The notes beneath the pieces were generated by a model. That model was not told the origin of the DNA, did no database searches, and was given only the letters and a program-made list of their open reading frames with translations. Shown here piece by piece: positions 31,461 through 40,324 of a DNA stretch of 64,000 nucleotides; position 1 is the stretch's first letter, and every line of letters begins with the position of its first letter. Origin of the DNA: AP-15 sp963814865 (GTDB lineage Bacteria > Pseudomonadota > Alphaproteobacteria > ATCC43930 > CGMCC-115725); NCBI GenBank assembly GCA_963814865.1, contig CAWFEN010000014.1, positions 248,001 to 312,000 of the forward strand, read 5' to 3'. Both the position numbers and the translations under genes were made by a program.

Positions 31461-31830
31461 TGTGATCGTCCGTTACCTGACCGGCGACCACCCGCACCAG
31501 GCGGCGCAAGCGCAGGCGCTGATCGACGGCGAGGATGTGTATGTGTGTATAACGGTTCTCTTGGAGACCGAGTGGGTATTGCGCAGTGCCTACGGATTTG
31601 CCCGCGCCCGGCTTGCCGAAGCGCTCCGCGCCTTCGCCGGGCTCCCGCGCGTCACGCTGGAGGACGCCGCCCTTGCCACCAAAGCATTGGATTGGATGGG
31701 ACGCGGCCTGGATTTCGCGGATGCGCTTCACCTCGCGGCGGCACAAGGCTGCGAAGCTTTTGTCAGCTTCGACCAGCGTTTCGCGGCGACAGCCAATCCC
31801 CTCAGCGACGTTAAGGTGCGGGTGCCATAG
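31441..31830 (+). CDS. vapC: PIN-domain toxin of a VapBC pair
   Basis: A 129-residue Mg2+-dependent endoribonuclease toxin. Acidic residues of the PIN site are present: Asp5 in AIDTNV, Glu42 in LLETEW, Asp94 in DFADALH and Asp111 in SFDQRF. Translation is coupled to vapB. The pair lies on the opposite strand to the cox genes on both sides, suggesting insertion of a mobile toxin-antitoxin module. Confidence 0.9.
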   Translation: MLAIDTNVIVRYLTGDHPHQAAQAQALIDGEDVYVCITVLLETEWVLRSAYGFARARLAEALRAFAGLPRVTLEDAALATKALDWMGRGLDFADALHLAAAQGCEAFVSFDQRFAATANPLSDVKVRVP

Positions 31831-31852
31831 CGGGCGGCCGTCCCTGACCTTG

Positions 31853-32647
31853 TCAGGCGCAGGCGGCGACGGCGCGGCGGGCCATCACGCCGACGAGATG
31901 GGCGCGGTATTCGGCGCTGGCGTGGATGTCGGAATTGAGGCCGTCGTCGGGGATCGCGATGTCCTTGATCGCATCGGGGGTGAAGGATTGGGCCAGGGCC
32001 GCTTCCATTTCGGGGACGCGGAAGACGCAGGGGCCGGCGCCGGTCACCGCGACGCGCACCCCGCTGCCGGTGCGGGCGACGAACACGCCGACGATCGCGT
32101 AGCGCGAAGCCGGGTTGCGGAATTTCTGATAATTCGCGGACGCGGTTTTCGGAAACCGGACAGAGGTGACGATCTCGGTCGGTTCGAGGGCGGTCTCGAA
32201 CATGCCGGTGAAAAAATCCTCGGCGGCGAGGTCGCGCCTGGTCGTGTGCACGGTGGCGCCGAGGGCGACGAGTGCCGCCGGGTAATCCGCCGCCGGATCG
32301 TTGTTCGAGATCGAGCCGCCGATCGTGCCGCGGTTGCGCACGGCCGGATCGCCGATCATGCCGGCCAACGCCGCCAGCGCCGGGATCGCCTGCTTGACGA
32401 GCGGCGAGCGGTTGACCTCGGCATGCCGGGTCATCGCCCCGATGACCAGCGCGTCGCCGGCGTCGGTGATGCCGCGCAACGAGGGGATCGCGGCGAGGTC
32501 GATCAGGTCCGACGGTTTGGCGAGCCGCAGCTTCAGGGTGGGGACCAGGGTCATGCCGCCGGCGACCAGTTTCGCTTCCTCGTTGGCGCCGAGCAAATTC
32601 GCGATTTCGTCGAGGCTCGTCGGCTTGTGATAGTCGAATTCGTACAT
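31853..32647 (-). CDS. coxM: Cox-type FAD-binding medium subunit
   Basis: A 264-residue flavin subunit of a xanthine dehydrogenase/CO dehydrogenase-family enzyme. FAD motifs are LVAGGMTLVPTLKLR (the AGGQSL-like loop) and NRGTIGGSISNNDPAADYPA (the TIGG motif). The ATG at 32647 (MYEFDYHKPTSLDE) is the family start; a longer frame overlaps coxL. It is 13 bp downstream of coxL. Confidence 0.92.
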   Translation of the reverse strand: MYEFDYHKPTSLDEIANLLGANEEAKLVAGGMTLVPTLKLRLAKPSDLIDLAAIPSLRGITDAGDALVIGAMTRHAEVNRSPLVKQAIPALAALAGMIGDPAVRNRGTIGGSISNNDPAADYPAALVALGATVHTTRRDLAAEDFFTGMFETALEPTEIVTSVRFPKTASANYQKFRNPASRYAIVGVFVARTGSGVRVAVTGAGPCVFRVPEMEAALAQSFTPDAIKDIAIPDDGLNSDIHASAEYRAHLVGVMARRAVAACA

Positions 32648-32660
32648 CGGGGCTCTCCTG

Positions 32661-35033
32661 TTACGCGGCGAGCGGCTGGCGGTGCTGTTGGATGACGCGC
32701 CACAGCTTTTCGGGTGTCGCCGGCATTTCGACATGCCGGACCCCGAGCGGCTTCAGCGCATCGACGAGCGCGTTGGTGATCGCCGCCGGCGCGCCGATCG
32801 CCCCGGCCTCGCCGCAGCCTTTGACGCCGAGCGGGTTGTGCGTGCACAGGGTCACGTTGGTCGACAGCACAAAGGACGGCAGGTCGTCGGCGCGCGGCAT
32901 CGCGTAGTCGTTGTAGGAGCCGGTCAACAACTGGCCGTTCTCCTTGTCGTAGACGCAGCCTTCGAGCAGCGCCTGGCCGATCCCCTGGGCAAGCCCGCCA
33001 TGGACCTGGCCGGCGACGATCATCGGGTTGATGATGCGGCCGAAATCGTCGCTCGCGGTGAAGTTGACGATTGAAACATGCCCGGTTTCAGGGTCGATCT
33101 CGACCTCGGCGATGTGCGCGCCCGACGGATAGGTGAAGTTTTTCGGGTCGTAGAACGCGGTCTCGTCGAGCCCCGGCTCCAGATCATCCGGATAGTTGTG
33201 CGGCACATAGGCGGTCAGCGCCACCTCGCCGAAGCTCTTCGAGCGGTCGGTGCCGGCGACGGTGAAGTTGCCGTCGGCGAATTCGACATCGGCCTCGGCC
33301 GCTTCGAGCAGGTGCGCGGCGATCTTGCGGCCCTTGGCGACCACCTTGTCCATCGCCTTGACGATCGCCGAGCCGCCGACCGCCAGCGAGCGCGAGCCGT
33401 AGGTGCCCATGCCGTAGGGGATCTTGGCGGTGTCGCCATGGACGATCTCGATATTCTCGATCGGGATGCCGAGCCGGTCGGCGACGAGCTGCGAGAAGGT
33501 CGTCTCGTGGCCCTGGCCGTGGCTGTGCGAGCCGGTCAGGATCGACACGCTGCCGGTCGGGTGCACCCGCACCGCCGCACTTTCGTAAAGCCCGGCGCGC
33601 GCGCCAAGCGAGCCGACGACCGCGGAGGGAGCGATGCCGCAGGCCTCGATATAGGTGGCGATGCCGATGCCGCGCAGCTTGCCGCGCGCCATCGCTTCCC
33701 GGCGGCGCGCCTCGAAGCCGGCGTAATCGGCGGCCTTCAGCGCCAGCTCCAAGGTCGTGCGGTAATCGCCGCTGTCGTATTGCAACGCCACCGGCGTCTG
33801 GTAGGGATAGGCGTTGGCCGGGATGAAATTGCGCCGGCGCAATTCGGCCGGGTCCATGCCGATCTCGTCGGCGGCGAGGTCGACGATGCGTTCGAGCAAA
33901 AACGTCGCCTCGGGCCGGCCGGCGCCGCGATAGGCGTCGACCGGGACGGTATGGGTGAAGACCGCCTTGGTCTCGACGTAGATCGCCGGGGTCGTATAGG
34001 TGCCGGCGAGCAGGGTGCCGTAGAGATAGGTCGGGATGCAGGGGGCGAAGGTCGACAGATAGGCGCCCATATTGGCGATCGTCGAGACCTTGAGCGCCAG
34101 GAACTTTGCCTCGCCGTCGAGCGCCAGCTCGACATGGGTCACGTGGTCGCGCCCATGCGCGTCGGACATGAAGCTTTCCGAGCGCTCGGCCGTCCATTTG
34201 ACCGGCCGCCGCAATTTGCCGGCGGCCCAGGTGACGATCGCCTCTTCGGCGTAATGATAGATCTTCGAGCCGAAACCGCCGCCGACATCGGGAGCGACGA
34301 CCCGCAATTTGGCCTCGGGGATGTGCAGCACGAAGGCGCCCATCAGCAGGCGGATCACATGCGGGTTCTGGCTCGTCGTATAGAGCGTGTAGTCGCCGGT
34401 GGCGCGGTCGTACTCGCCGATCGCGGCGCGCGGCTCCATCGCGTTGGGGATCAGCCGGTTGTTGACGAGGTCGAGCCTGACCACCCGCGCCGCCTTGGCA
34501 AAACCGGCCTCGACCGCGGCGAGATCGCCCAAATGCCAGTCGTAGCAGAGATTGCCCGGCGCTTCGGCGAAGACCTGCGGCGCACCGGGCTTCAATGCCT
34601 CCGCCGGATCGACGACGGCCGGCTCCTCGACATAATCGACGCGCACCAGCTCGGCGGCCTCGCGGGCCTGTTCGAGCGTCTCGGCGATGACGACCGCGAC
34701 CGGGTCGCCGACATGGCGCACGCGATCGACCGCGAGCGGCGGATGCGGCGGCTCGGCCATCGGCGAGCCGTCCTTCGAATGGACCTGCCAGCCGCAGGGC
34801 AGCCCGCCGACGCCGTCCGCCGCCATGTCCGTGCCGGTGTAGATGGCGGCGACGCCGGGGGCCGATGCCGCCGCCGCGGTGTCGACGCCGCCGAGCCGCG
34901 CATGCGCATGCGGGCTGCGCAGGACATAGGCGTGCAGCTGGTGCGGGCGGTCGATGTCGTCGGTATAATTGCCTTGTCCGGTCAGAAAGCGGAAATCCTC
35001 GCGCCGCCGGACCGGCGTCCCGATTGTGGCCAT
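32661..35033 (-). CDS. coxL: Cox-type molybdopterin large subunit, form II
   Basis: The 790-residue catalytic subunit binds the molybdenum cofactor. Family blocks: GQGNYTDDIDRPHQLHAYVL at the N-terminus, GGFGSKIYHYAEEA, GSHSHGQGHETTFSQLVADR and KGCGEAGAIGAP near the end. The active-site loop reads DAYRGAGRPEA, the form II (AYRGAGR) version; form I CO dehydrogenases have AYRCSFR with the Cu-binding Cys. CO oxidation is therefore not assured and the substrate may be another aldehyde or heterocycle. Confidence 0.93.
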   Translation of the reverse strand: MATIGTPVRRREDFRFLTGQGNYTDDIDRPHQLHAYVLRSPHAHARLGGVDTAAAASAPGVAAIYTGTDMAADGVGGLPCGWQVHSKDGSPMAEPPHPPLAVDRVRHVGDPVAVVIAETLEQAREAAELVRVDYVEEPAVVDPAEALKPGAPQVFAEAPGNLCYDWHLGDLAAVEAGFAKAARVVRLDLVNNRLIPNAMEPRAAIGEYDRATGDYTLYTTSQNPHVIRLLMGAFVLHIPEAKLRVVAPDVGGGFGSKIYHYAEEAIVTWAAGKLRRPVKWTAERSESFMSDAHGRDHVTHVELALDGEAKFLALKVSTIANMGAYLSTFAPCIPTYLYGTLLAGTYTTPAIYVETKAVFTHTVPVDAYRGAGRPEATFLLERIVDLAADEIGMDPAELRRRNFIPANAYPYQTPVALQYDSGDYRTTLELALKAADYAGFEARRREAMARGKLRGIGIATYIEACGIAPSAVVGSLGARAGLYESAAVRVHPTGSVSILTGSHSHGQGHETTFSQLVADRLGIPIENIEIVHGDTAKIPYGMGTYGSRSLAVGGSAIVKAMDKVVAKGRKIAAHLLEAAEADVEFADGNFTVAGTDRSKSFGEVALTAYVPHNYPDDLEPGLDETAFYDPKNFTYPSGAHIAEVEIDPETGHVSIVNFTASDDFGRIINPMIVAGQVHGGLAQGIGQALLEGCVYDKENGQLLTGSYNDYAMPRADDLPSFVLSTNVTLCTHNPLGVKGCGEAGAIGAPAAITNALVDALKPLGVRHVEMPATPEKLWRVIQQHRQPLAA

Positions 35034-35037
35034 CGCC

Positions 35038-35544
35038 CTACTCCGCCGCCGCGCCGTGGACGCCGGCCGGCGCCTCGCCGCGCATCACCGCCGCCCCCTC
35101 GGCGATCGCCAGCACGATGTTGTGATAGCCGGTACAGCGGCACAGATTGCCTTCGAGATATTCGCGGATCTCGTGCTCGGAGGGGCTGGGGTTGTTTTTG
35201 ACCAGGTCGAGCGCGCTCATCACCATGCCGGGGGTGCAGAAGCCGCATTGCAGCGCGTGATTGTTGCGGAAGGCTTCCTGCATCGGGTGCAGGATGTCGC
35301 CGGTCGCCACCCCTTCGATCGTCAATACCGAGCGGCCCTCGGCCTGCACCGCCAACAACGTGCACGACTTGACCGCCTCGCCGTCGACATGCACGACGCA
35401 GGCGCCGCATTGGCTGGTGTCGCAGCCGACATGCGTGCCGGTCAGCCCGAGCTGCTCGCGCAGCAATTGCACCAGCAGGGTGCGCCCCTCGACCGTTGCC
35501 GAAACCGGCTTGCCGTTCACGGTGAGGCTCACCGTCTTTTGCAT
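35038..35544 (-). CDS. coxS: Cox-type 2Fe-2S small subunit
   Basis: A 168-residue electron-transfer subunit with both 2Fe-2S sites: the plant-ferredoxin type CDTSQCGACVVHVDG and the helical type with CGFCTPGMVM and CRCTGYHNI. The start MQKTVSLTVNGKPVSATVEG is typical. It lies 4 bp upstream of coxL and is first of the S-L-M trio. Confidence 0.95.
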   Translation of the reverse strand: MQKTVSLTVNGKPVSATVEGRTLLVQLLREQLGLTGTHVGCDTSQCGACVVHVDGEAVKSCTLLAVQAEGRSVLTIEGVATGDILHPMQEAFRNNHALQCGFCTPGMVMSALDLVKNNPSPSEHEIREYLEGNLCRCTGYHNIVLAIAEGAAVMRGEAPAGVHGAAAE

Positions 35545-35658
35545 CGAACCCTCCCTGGATCACAAATCATCGCCGTCAGCGGGCGCGACTGGCCGGCCGG
35601 AGTTTTGTTCCGCGCGGCCGTTCCGGTCAAGGCGGCGTTCGCGGTCCGGCGACGGCGG

Positions 35659-36309
35659 CTAGCGCACCCCGCCGTGGCGGGTGAAATAGTAGAGCATCAG
35701 GGCGACGATCGCGGTCAGCCCGGTGACCCACACCGCCGGCGACAGCCTGGCGGAGACGGCACCCGCCGCGGGCTCGGCCTCGGCAGGATCGGGAGCGATA
35801 ACGACGCGCGCCACCGAATTTGCCTGATCGGCCGCCGAGGCCGGGGGAGGCGAGGCCGCCTCCTCGGGCGTCATCACCGCGGCGAAGCGCTCAAAGAATT
35901 CCTGGGCCATCTTGCGCGAGGTGCCATCGATCAGACGCGAGCCGATCTGGGCGAGCTTGCCGCCGACATGCGCCTGGACCTCGTAGCGCAGCACGGTCGC
36001 CTCGCCATCCTCGTCGAGCCCGACCTTGGCGCTGCCCTTGGCGAAGCCGGCGACGCCGCCGCTGCCTTCACCGCTGATCGTGTAGCCCTGGGGCGGATCG
36101 AGATCCGACAGGTTCACCTTGCCGTTGAACGTTGCCTTTACCGGCCCGACCTTGGCGACGACCTTGGCGCTGAACTCGGTGTCGGAGAGCTTCTCGATCG
36201 TCTCGCAGCCGGGAATTGCCTGCTTCAGGATCGCCGGATCGTTGAGACCCTCCCAGACGCGCTGGCGCGGCACGGGGATGCGAAATTCGCCCGTCATTTC
36301 CATCGGCAT
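35659..36309 (-). CDS. coxG: CoxG-like SRPBCC-family protein with C-terminal membrane anchor
   Basis: A 216-residue protein. The SRPBCC fold occupies residues 1-150 (GEFRIPVPRQRVWEGLNDPA, SGEGSGGVAGFAKGSAKVGL). A Pro/Ala linker and one C-terminal helix (VWVTGLTAIVALMLYYF) follow, consistent with membrane recruitment of the cox enzyme. It is the first gene of the cox cluster, with 114 bp to coxS. Confidence 0.88.
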   Translation of the reverse strand: MPMEMTGEFRIPVPRQRVWEGLNDPAILKQAIPGCETIEKLSDTEFSAKVVAKVGPVKATFNGKVNLSDLDPPQGYTISGEGSGGVAGFAKGSAKVGLDEDGEATVLRYEVQAHVGGKLAQIGSRLIDGTSRKMAQEFFERFAAVMTPEEAASPPPASAADQANSVARVVIAPDPAEAEPAAGAVSARLSPAVWVTGLTAIVALMLYYFTRHGGVR

Positions 36310-36399
36310 GATCCTTTCCTGCGGGCGCTCAGTGTGGTGCCCGGGGGCGGCGAATGCAACCGCCCGCTGAGCTTTGACGCAGGCTGCCGGCGGGCACTC

Positions 36400-36807
36400 T
36401 CAGGCGGGAGCGTCGGGGATGACGGCGATCGCGCCGATCTCGATCAGGTAGTCGGGCGAGGTCATCTTGACCACCTCTACCATGGTCGAAGCCGGCAACG
36501 GTTCTTTGAAATATTCTCGCCGGACTTTGTGGATGATGTCGAAATGCTCCATATTGCGGATATAGACATCGACGCGGCAGATGTCGTCCATCTGGCCGCC
36601 GGCCGCCTCGATCGCGGCTTTCAGATTTTCGCAGACCTGGCGCGTCTGGGCCTCGATGTCGCCGATTCCGGCGATCGTGCCGTCGGCGCGGCGCGCGGTC
36701 ATGCCCGAGATGAAGACGAGCCGGCCGCGCGCCTCGATCGCGGTGGCGTGCGAGAACACGCCGCTCGGCTCGCGCAACTTGTCGGAGCGAATCTGCTGTT
36801 TTGCCAT
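36400..36807 (-). CDS. RidA-family protein
   Basis: A 135-residue YjgF/YER057c/UK114-family trimer-forming protein. Homologues hydrolyse reactive enamines or imines. Visible blocks are GRLVFISGMTARRADGTIAG, VDVYIRNMEHFDIIHKVRRE and TMVEVVKMTSPDYLIEIGA; Arg in the CRVDVYI region is the usual ligand. The start at 36807 (MAKQQIRSDKL) is preceded by GGAGACCGG. It lies 90 bp upstream of coxG on the same strand. Confidence 0.85.
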   Translation of the reverse strand: MAKQQIRSDKLREPSGVFSHATAIEARGRLVFISGMTARRADGTIAGIGDIEAQTRQVCENLKAAIEAAGGQMDDICRVDVYIRNMEHFDIIHKVRREYFKEPLPASTMVEVVKMTSPDYLIEIGAIAVIPDAPA

Positions 36808-36850
36808 TCCGGTCTCCCGAGATCGGCCGTTCGTGCTATGAGGCGACATC

Positions 36851-37705
36851 ATGACCACGCCGTTTCAACAGCAATTTGTCGAATTGGCCGCAGAGCGGTC
36901 GGCACTGTGCGTCGGCATCGATGCATCGGCCGAAACCCTTCGGGATTGGGGATTGGCGGATGACGCGGCGGGGCTGCGCGCCTTCTGCGAGCGGATGGTC
37001 GAGGCCTGCGCCTCGCGCGTCGCCGTCGTCAAGCCGCAGGCCGCCTTCTTCGAGCGGCACGGGCCGGACGGAATGACGATATTGCGCGACACGGTCGCCG
37101 CTGCCCGCAGCCATGGCGCGCTCACGATCATCGATGCGAAACGCGGCGACATCGCCTCGACCGCCGGGGCATACGGCGAAGCCTTTCTGGGACCCGACAG
37201 CCCGTTCGGCGGCGATGCGATGACGCTGCACCCCTATCTCGGCTTCGGATCGCTGGCGCCGATCCTGGATATCGCCTGCCGCACCGCCGCCGGAATCTTT
37301 GTCGTCGTGCGCTCGTCGAACCCGCAAGCCGGCACGGTGCAGCAGGCGCTGATGGCGGACGGCCGATCCGTCGCCGAGGGGCTGGCCGACGACATCGCGG
37401 CATACAATGGCTTCGCCTGCGGGGACGGGCTTGGCCCGATCGGCGCCGTCGTCGGCGCGACGCTCGACCGCGAAGCCGCCACACTCGCCGCCCGCCTGCC
37501 GAACGCGCTGATGCTGGTTCCCGGCATCGGAGCGCAGGGCGCGACGGTCGCCGATGTAAGACGCGATTTCGCCCAACACTACGCGAGGGTGATCCCGTCC
37601 GTATCGCGTGCAATCACCCGCGCCGGTCCCGATGCGCAGAATCTGAAACGGCAGGTGGAGCGATATTCGGCCGAAGTCCGCGGCGATCAGGCGGCGAGGC
37701 GGTAG
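36851..37705 (+). CDS. pyrF: Orotidine 5'-phosphate decarboxylase, subfamily 2
   Basis: Last step of UMP synthesis. The 284 residues are the length of the longer subfamily 2. The catalytic motif is LTIIDAKRGDIASTAGAYGE (D-x-K-x-x-D). LCVGIDASAETL at the N-terminus and VVVRSSNPQAG around residue 155 are characteristic. It is divergent from ridA with 43 bp between start codons. Confidence 0.93.
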   Translation: MTTPFQQQFVELAAERSALCVGIDASAETLRDWGLADDAAGLRAFCERMVEACASRVAVVKPQAAFFERHGPDGMTILRDTVAAARSHGALTIIDAKRGDIASTAGAYGEAFLGPDSPFGGDAMTLHPYLGFGSLAPILDIACRTAAGIFVVVRSSNPQAGTVQQALMADGRSVAEGLADDIAAYNGFACGDGLGPIGAVVGATLDREAATLAARLPNALMLVPGIGAQGATVADVRRDFAQHYARVIPSVSRAITRAGPDAQNLKRQVERYSAEVRGDQAARR

Positions 37706-37896
37706 CCATCGCCATCGCGCCCGATATGGCGCTGCGGTGGTGCCGGCGGAATGCGTGCCGATCAACAGCACCCAACCGGTCGCACAATTCGCCGAACGTG
37801 CGCCGGTAACCGGCTCCCATCAGCTCCATCGCCCATCCGGCCCGGGATCCCCGAGGCGGATCGCCTCCATCAGTGGACGAAGACGACGGCGTGCGG

Positions 37897-38079
37897 TCAG
37901 GGAACGCCGGTCGTGCGCTGCGTCTGAGATGCCCCGCTGGTGACCGTATGGCCGATGTTCGACACGTCCTGGCCGGCTCCGGCAACCGTGTCGCAGGCCG
38001 ATAGCAGCGAGCCCGCTGCCAACAGCATCAACACCGCGAACAGCAAGCCAACCCCGCCACGGCGTTTTCCATTCTTCAT
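37897..38079 (-). CDS. Entericidin-like small lipoprotein
   Basis: A 60-residue protein with a lipoprotein signal and lipobox LLSAC. The mature part CDTVAGAGQDVSNIGHTVTS matches the entericidin EcnA/B signature. Entericidins are small envelope lipoproteins, in some species acting as a toxin-antidote pair; only one copy is here. The ATG at 38079 (MKNGKRRGG) is preferred over 38097. The gap 37706-37896 after pyrF holds nothing I can assign. Confidence 0.8.
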   Translation of the reverse strand: MKNGKRRGGVGLLFAVLMLLAAGSLLSACDTVAGAGQDVSNIGHTVTSGASQTQRTTGVP

Positions 38080-38218
38080 TGCAACCTCCAGAACCACAAG
38101 TCGAACCCCATTAGACTGAACGCTACGGTTAGGGCCCGGTTCCGGCGGGCGGGCCAGCGGGCAAGTATCGTGCTACGATTGCGTCACAGGCTGACGAACC
38201 GATGCGAAGGAGGGGACG

Positions 38219-39145
38219 ATGAAGGCAATATTGCTGACCAGGAATGGCGGGCTGGAAGTGCTGCGCCTGGGCGAGGCGCCGGATCCGGTTGCCGGTCCCG
38301 GCGAGGTCGTGGTCGACATTCACGCGGCCAGCGTCAATGCCGCGGATTACAAGGTCCGGCTGGGCAGCGGCGGATCGAGCAGCCTGAAATTTCCGCATAT
38401 TCTCGGCCGCGACTTTTCGGGCGTGGTCAGCGCGGTCGGGCCGGCGGTCACCGACTTCAAGGTCGGCGACGCCGTGTTCGGGGTCACCGATCAGGGGATC
38501 GAGGGCTGCTACGCGGAAAAGCTTGCGATCAAGGCGGCGATCATCGCCGGGAAACCCGATGGGCTCGGCGATGCCGAGGCGGCGGCGATGGGGCTGACCA
38601 GCCTGACCGCACTGTGGGCGGTCGAGGACACGGCCAAGCTCAAACCCGGCGAGACCATCCTGATCCAGGGCGGTGCCGGCGGCGTCGCCGGGTTCGCGAT
38701 CCAGCTGGCGAAGCATCTCGGCGCCACGGTGATCACGACGGCGAGTGCCCGTAACCACGACTATGTGACGAGCCTCGGCGCCGACCGCGTGATCGACTAC
38801 AACGCGGAGGATTTCACCAAGGCCGTTTTCAATTGCGACGTGGTGTTCGACACGGTCGGCGGCGAGGTGCAGGTACGCTCCTACGAGGTGTTGAAGCCGG
38901 GCGGGCGGCTGGTGTGGATCGCGGCCGCACCGGCGGGGTTCCAACCGAGCCGCAAGGATGTCCAGGTGCTGCGCCCGAATGTCGTCCGCGACCGCGCCCA
39001 TCTCGAACGGATGATCGAGCTCTACGATCAGAGTGCGGTCTGGCCGCCGCACATCACCCGCTATAAGCTCGCCGACGCGGCCGAGGCGCACCGCGTCAGC
39101 GAGGGGCGCCACCTGCAGGGCAAGCTGGTGCTGGAAATGCACTGA
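38219..39145 (+). CDS. Zinc-free MDR-family quinone oxidoreductase / alcohol dehydrogenase
   Basis: A 308-residue medium-chain dehydrogenase/reductase. The GroES-like N-terminal domain has NAADYKVRLG and HILGRDFSGVVSAVG. The Rossmann motif is ILIQGGAGGVAGFAIQLAKH around residue 145. The catalytic Cys/His zinc ligands of alcohol dehydrogenases are absent, as in NADPH:quinone reductases. It starts 7 bp after an SD (GGAGGGG). Confidence 0.85.
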   Translation: MKAILLTRNGGLEVLRLGEAPDPVAGPGEVVVDIHAASVNAADYKVRLGSGGSSSLKFPHILGRDFSGVVSAVGPAVTDFKVGDAVFGVTDQGIEGCYAEKLAIKAAIIAGKPDGLGDAEAAAMGLTSLTALWAVEDTAKLKPGETILIQGGAGGVAGFAIQLAKHLGATVITTASARNHDYVTSLGADRVIDYNAEDFTKAVFNCDVVFDTVGGEVQVRSYEVLKPGGRLVWIAAAPAGFQPSRKDVQVLRPNVVRDRAHLERMIELYDQSAVWPPHITRYKLADAAEAHRVSEGRHLQGKLVLEMH

Positions 39146-39177
39146 AGCAACAACTAACCCTTAGAAAGGAGAGATAA

Positions 39178-39552
39178 ATGGCGGGCAACTCACAAAAAGT
39201 TATCGACCTCGACAAGCAGCGCATGGACGCGATGGCGAAAAAAGATATCGCTGCGTTGAACGGGCTGATTTCCGACGATCTCGTTTACACGCATTCGACG
39301 GCGCGGCTCGATACGAAGAAGAGCCTGATCGGCAACATGGAGTCCGGGGGGACGGTCTACACCTCGGTGGTGCCGTCCGACGTCAAGGCGCAGGATCTGG
39401 GCGATACGGTAGTGCTGACCGGATCGTGCCGCATCAGCGTCATGTCGCAGGGGCGCCCCAACAGCTTTGGCGTCCGGTTTACCGACATCTGGTCCAACAA
39501 GGGCGGCCAGTGGCAGATGGTCGCCTGGCAATCGACCCGCACCCCTGACTAG
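39178..39552 (+). CDS. NTF2-like (DUF4440/SnoaL-type) protein
   Basis: A 124-residue single-domain protein with the NTF2-like cone fold: helix LDKQRMDAMAKKDIAALNGL, then LISDDLVYTHSTARLDTKKS, ending GGQWQMVAWQSTRTPD. A strong SD, AAAGGAGAG, lies 5 bp upstream of the ATG. It follows the quinone reductase by 32 bp. The function is not predictable. Confidence 0.8.
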   Translation: MAGNSQKVIDLDKQRMDAMAKKDIAALNGLISDDLVYTHSTARLDTKKSLIGNMESGGTVYTSVVPSDVKAQDLGDTVVLTGSCRISVMSQGRPNSFGVRFTDIWSNKGGQWQMVAWQSTRTPD

Positions 39553-39770
39553 CCCCTTTTTCACCCGATGGGCCTCCGCGGATAGGAACCTCGCTCCGAG
39601 GAGGCCCGAAGGACCGTCTCGAAGGCAGGTCACTGGGGAACTGACCACGCTGCTGGCGGGTCTGCGCCGCGGCGGGATCGCCGGCCGCGCACCCTGAGCG
39701 CTACCAGCCGCGAGAATGCCGTAATTTTTTCACCCAAGCCGGATATGCAAGCTGATCGGAACCCGTCCTG

Positions 39771-40250
39771 ATGACCAGGACCATGCTTTTGCTCCTGTTC
39801 CTTTGCGCTGCCGTCGGCGCGGCGCGGGCGGACGAGGTCGGCCGGTTCAGCAACGACTGGACCGGCAACGGCATGGTCGTCGAGGCGTTCGCCGACCCGA
39901 AGGTCGCCGGCGTCACCTGTCATCTGGTGCATTTCGACCGCAGCGTCATCGACCGGCTGACCAAGGGCAACTGGTTCGAAAACCCGTCGAACAGCGCGAT
40001 CTCGTGCGTGCAGAGCGGGCCGATCGTGATCGGCAAGATCGTGACCGGAGCCAACGGCGAGGAGGTATTCTCGCAGCGCATGAGCCTGTTCTTCAAGTCG
40101 ATCGCAGTGCGCCGAATCTACGACAAGAAAAACAATACGCTGGTCTACGTCGCCTACAGCCGGCAGGTAAAGGATGCGAGCGCCAAGATGGGCCTGTCCG
40201 CGGTGTCGCTGTTCAACGCCAACGCCACCTGGAGCGCCGGCAAGCCATAG
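39771..40250 (+). CDS. creA: CreA-family periplasmic protein
   Basis: A 159-residue secreted protein. The signal peptide is TMLLLLFLCAAVGAARA. The mature CreA domain has DPKVAGVTCHLVHFDRSV and NPSNSAISCVQSGPIVIG with two conserved Cys that may form a disulfide. The family is widespread in proteobacteria and its role is unknown. Confidence 0.88.
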   Translation: MTRTMLLLLFLCAAVGAARADEVGRFSNDWTGNGMVVEAFADPKVAGVTCHLVHFDRSVIDRLTKGNWFENPSNSAISCVQSGPIVIGKIVTGANGEEVFSQRMSLFFKSIAVRRIYDKKNNTLVYVAYSRQVKDASAKMGLSAVSLFNANATWSAGKP

Positions 40251-40324
40251 GGTGAAACCATGAGCCGCCCTATGGCAAAAGCCGTTCTCGCCGCCGATAT
40301 GCTGAAGGTTGGAGGTCTCGTTCC

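Noticed and set aside
32661..35033. Genuine form I aerobic CO dehydrogenase
   Set aside because: The active-site loop is AYRGAGR, not AYRCSFR, so I call it form II with unknown substrate.
33078..35201. 707-codon plus-strand open frame opposite coxL
   Set aside because: Antisense to a clear coxL; the translation has no domain-like character.
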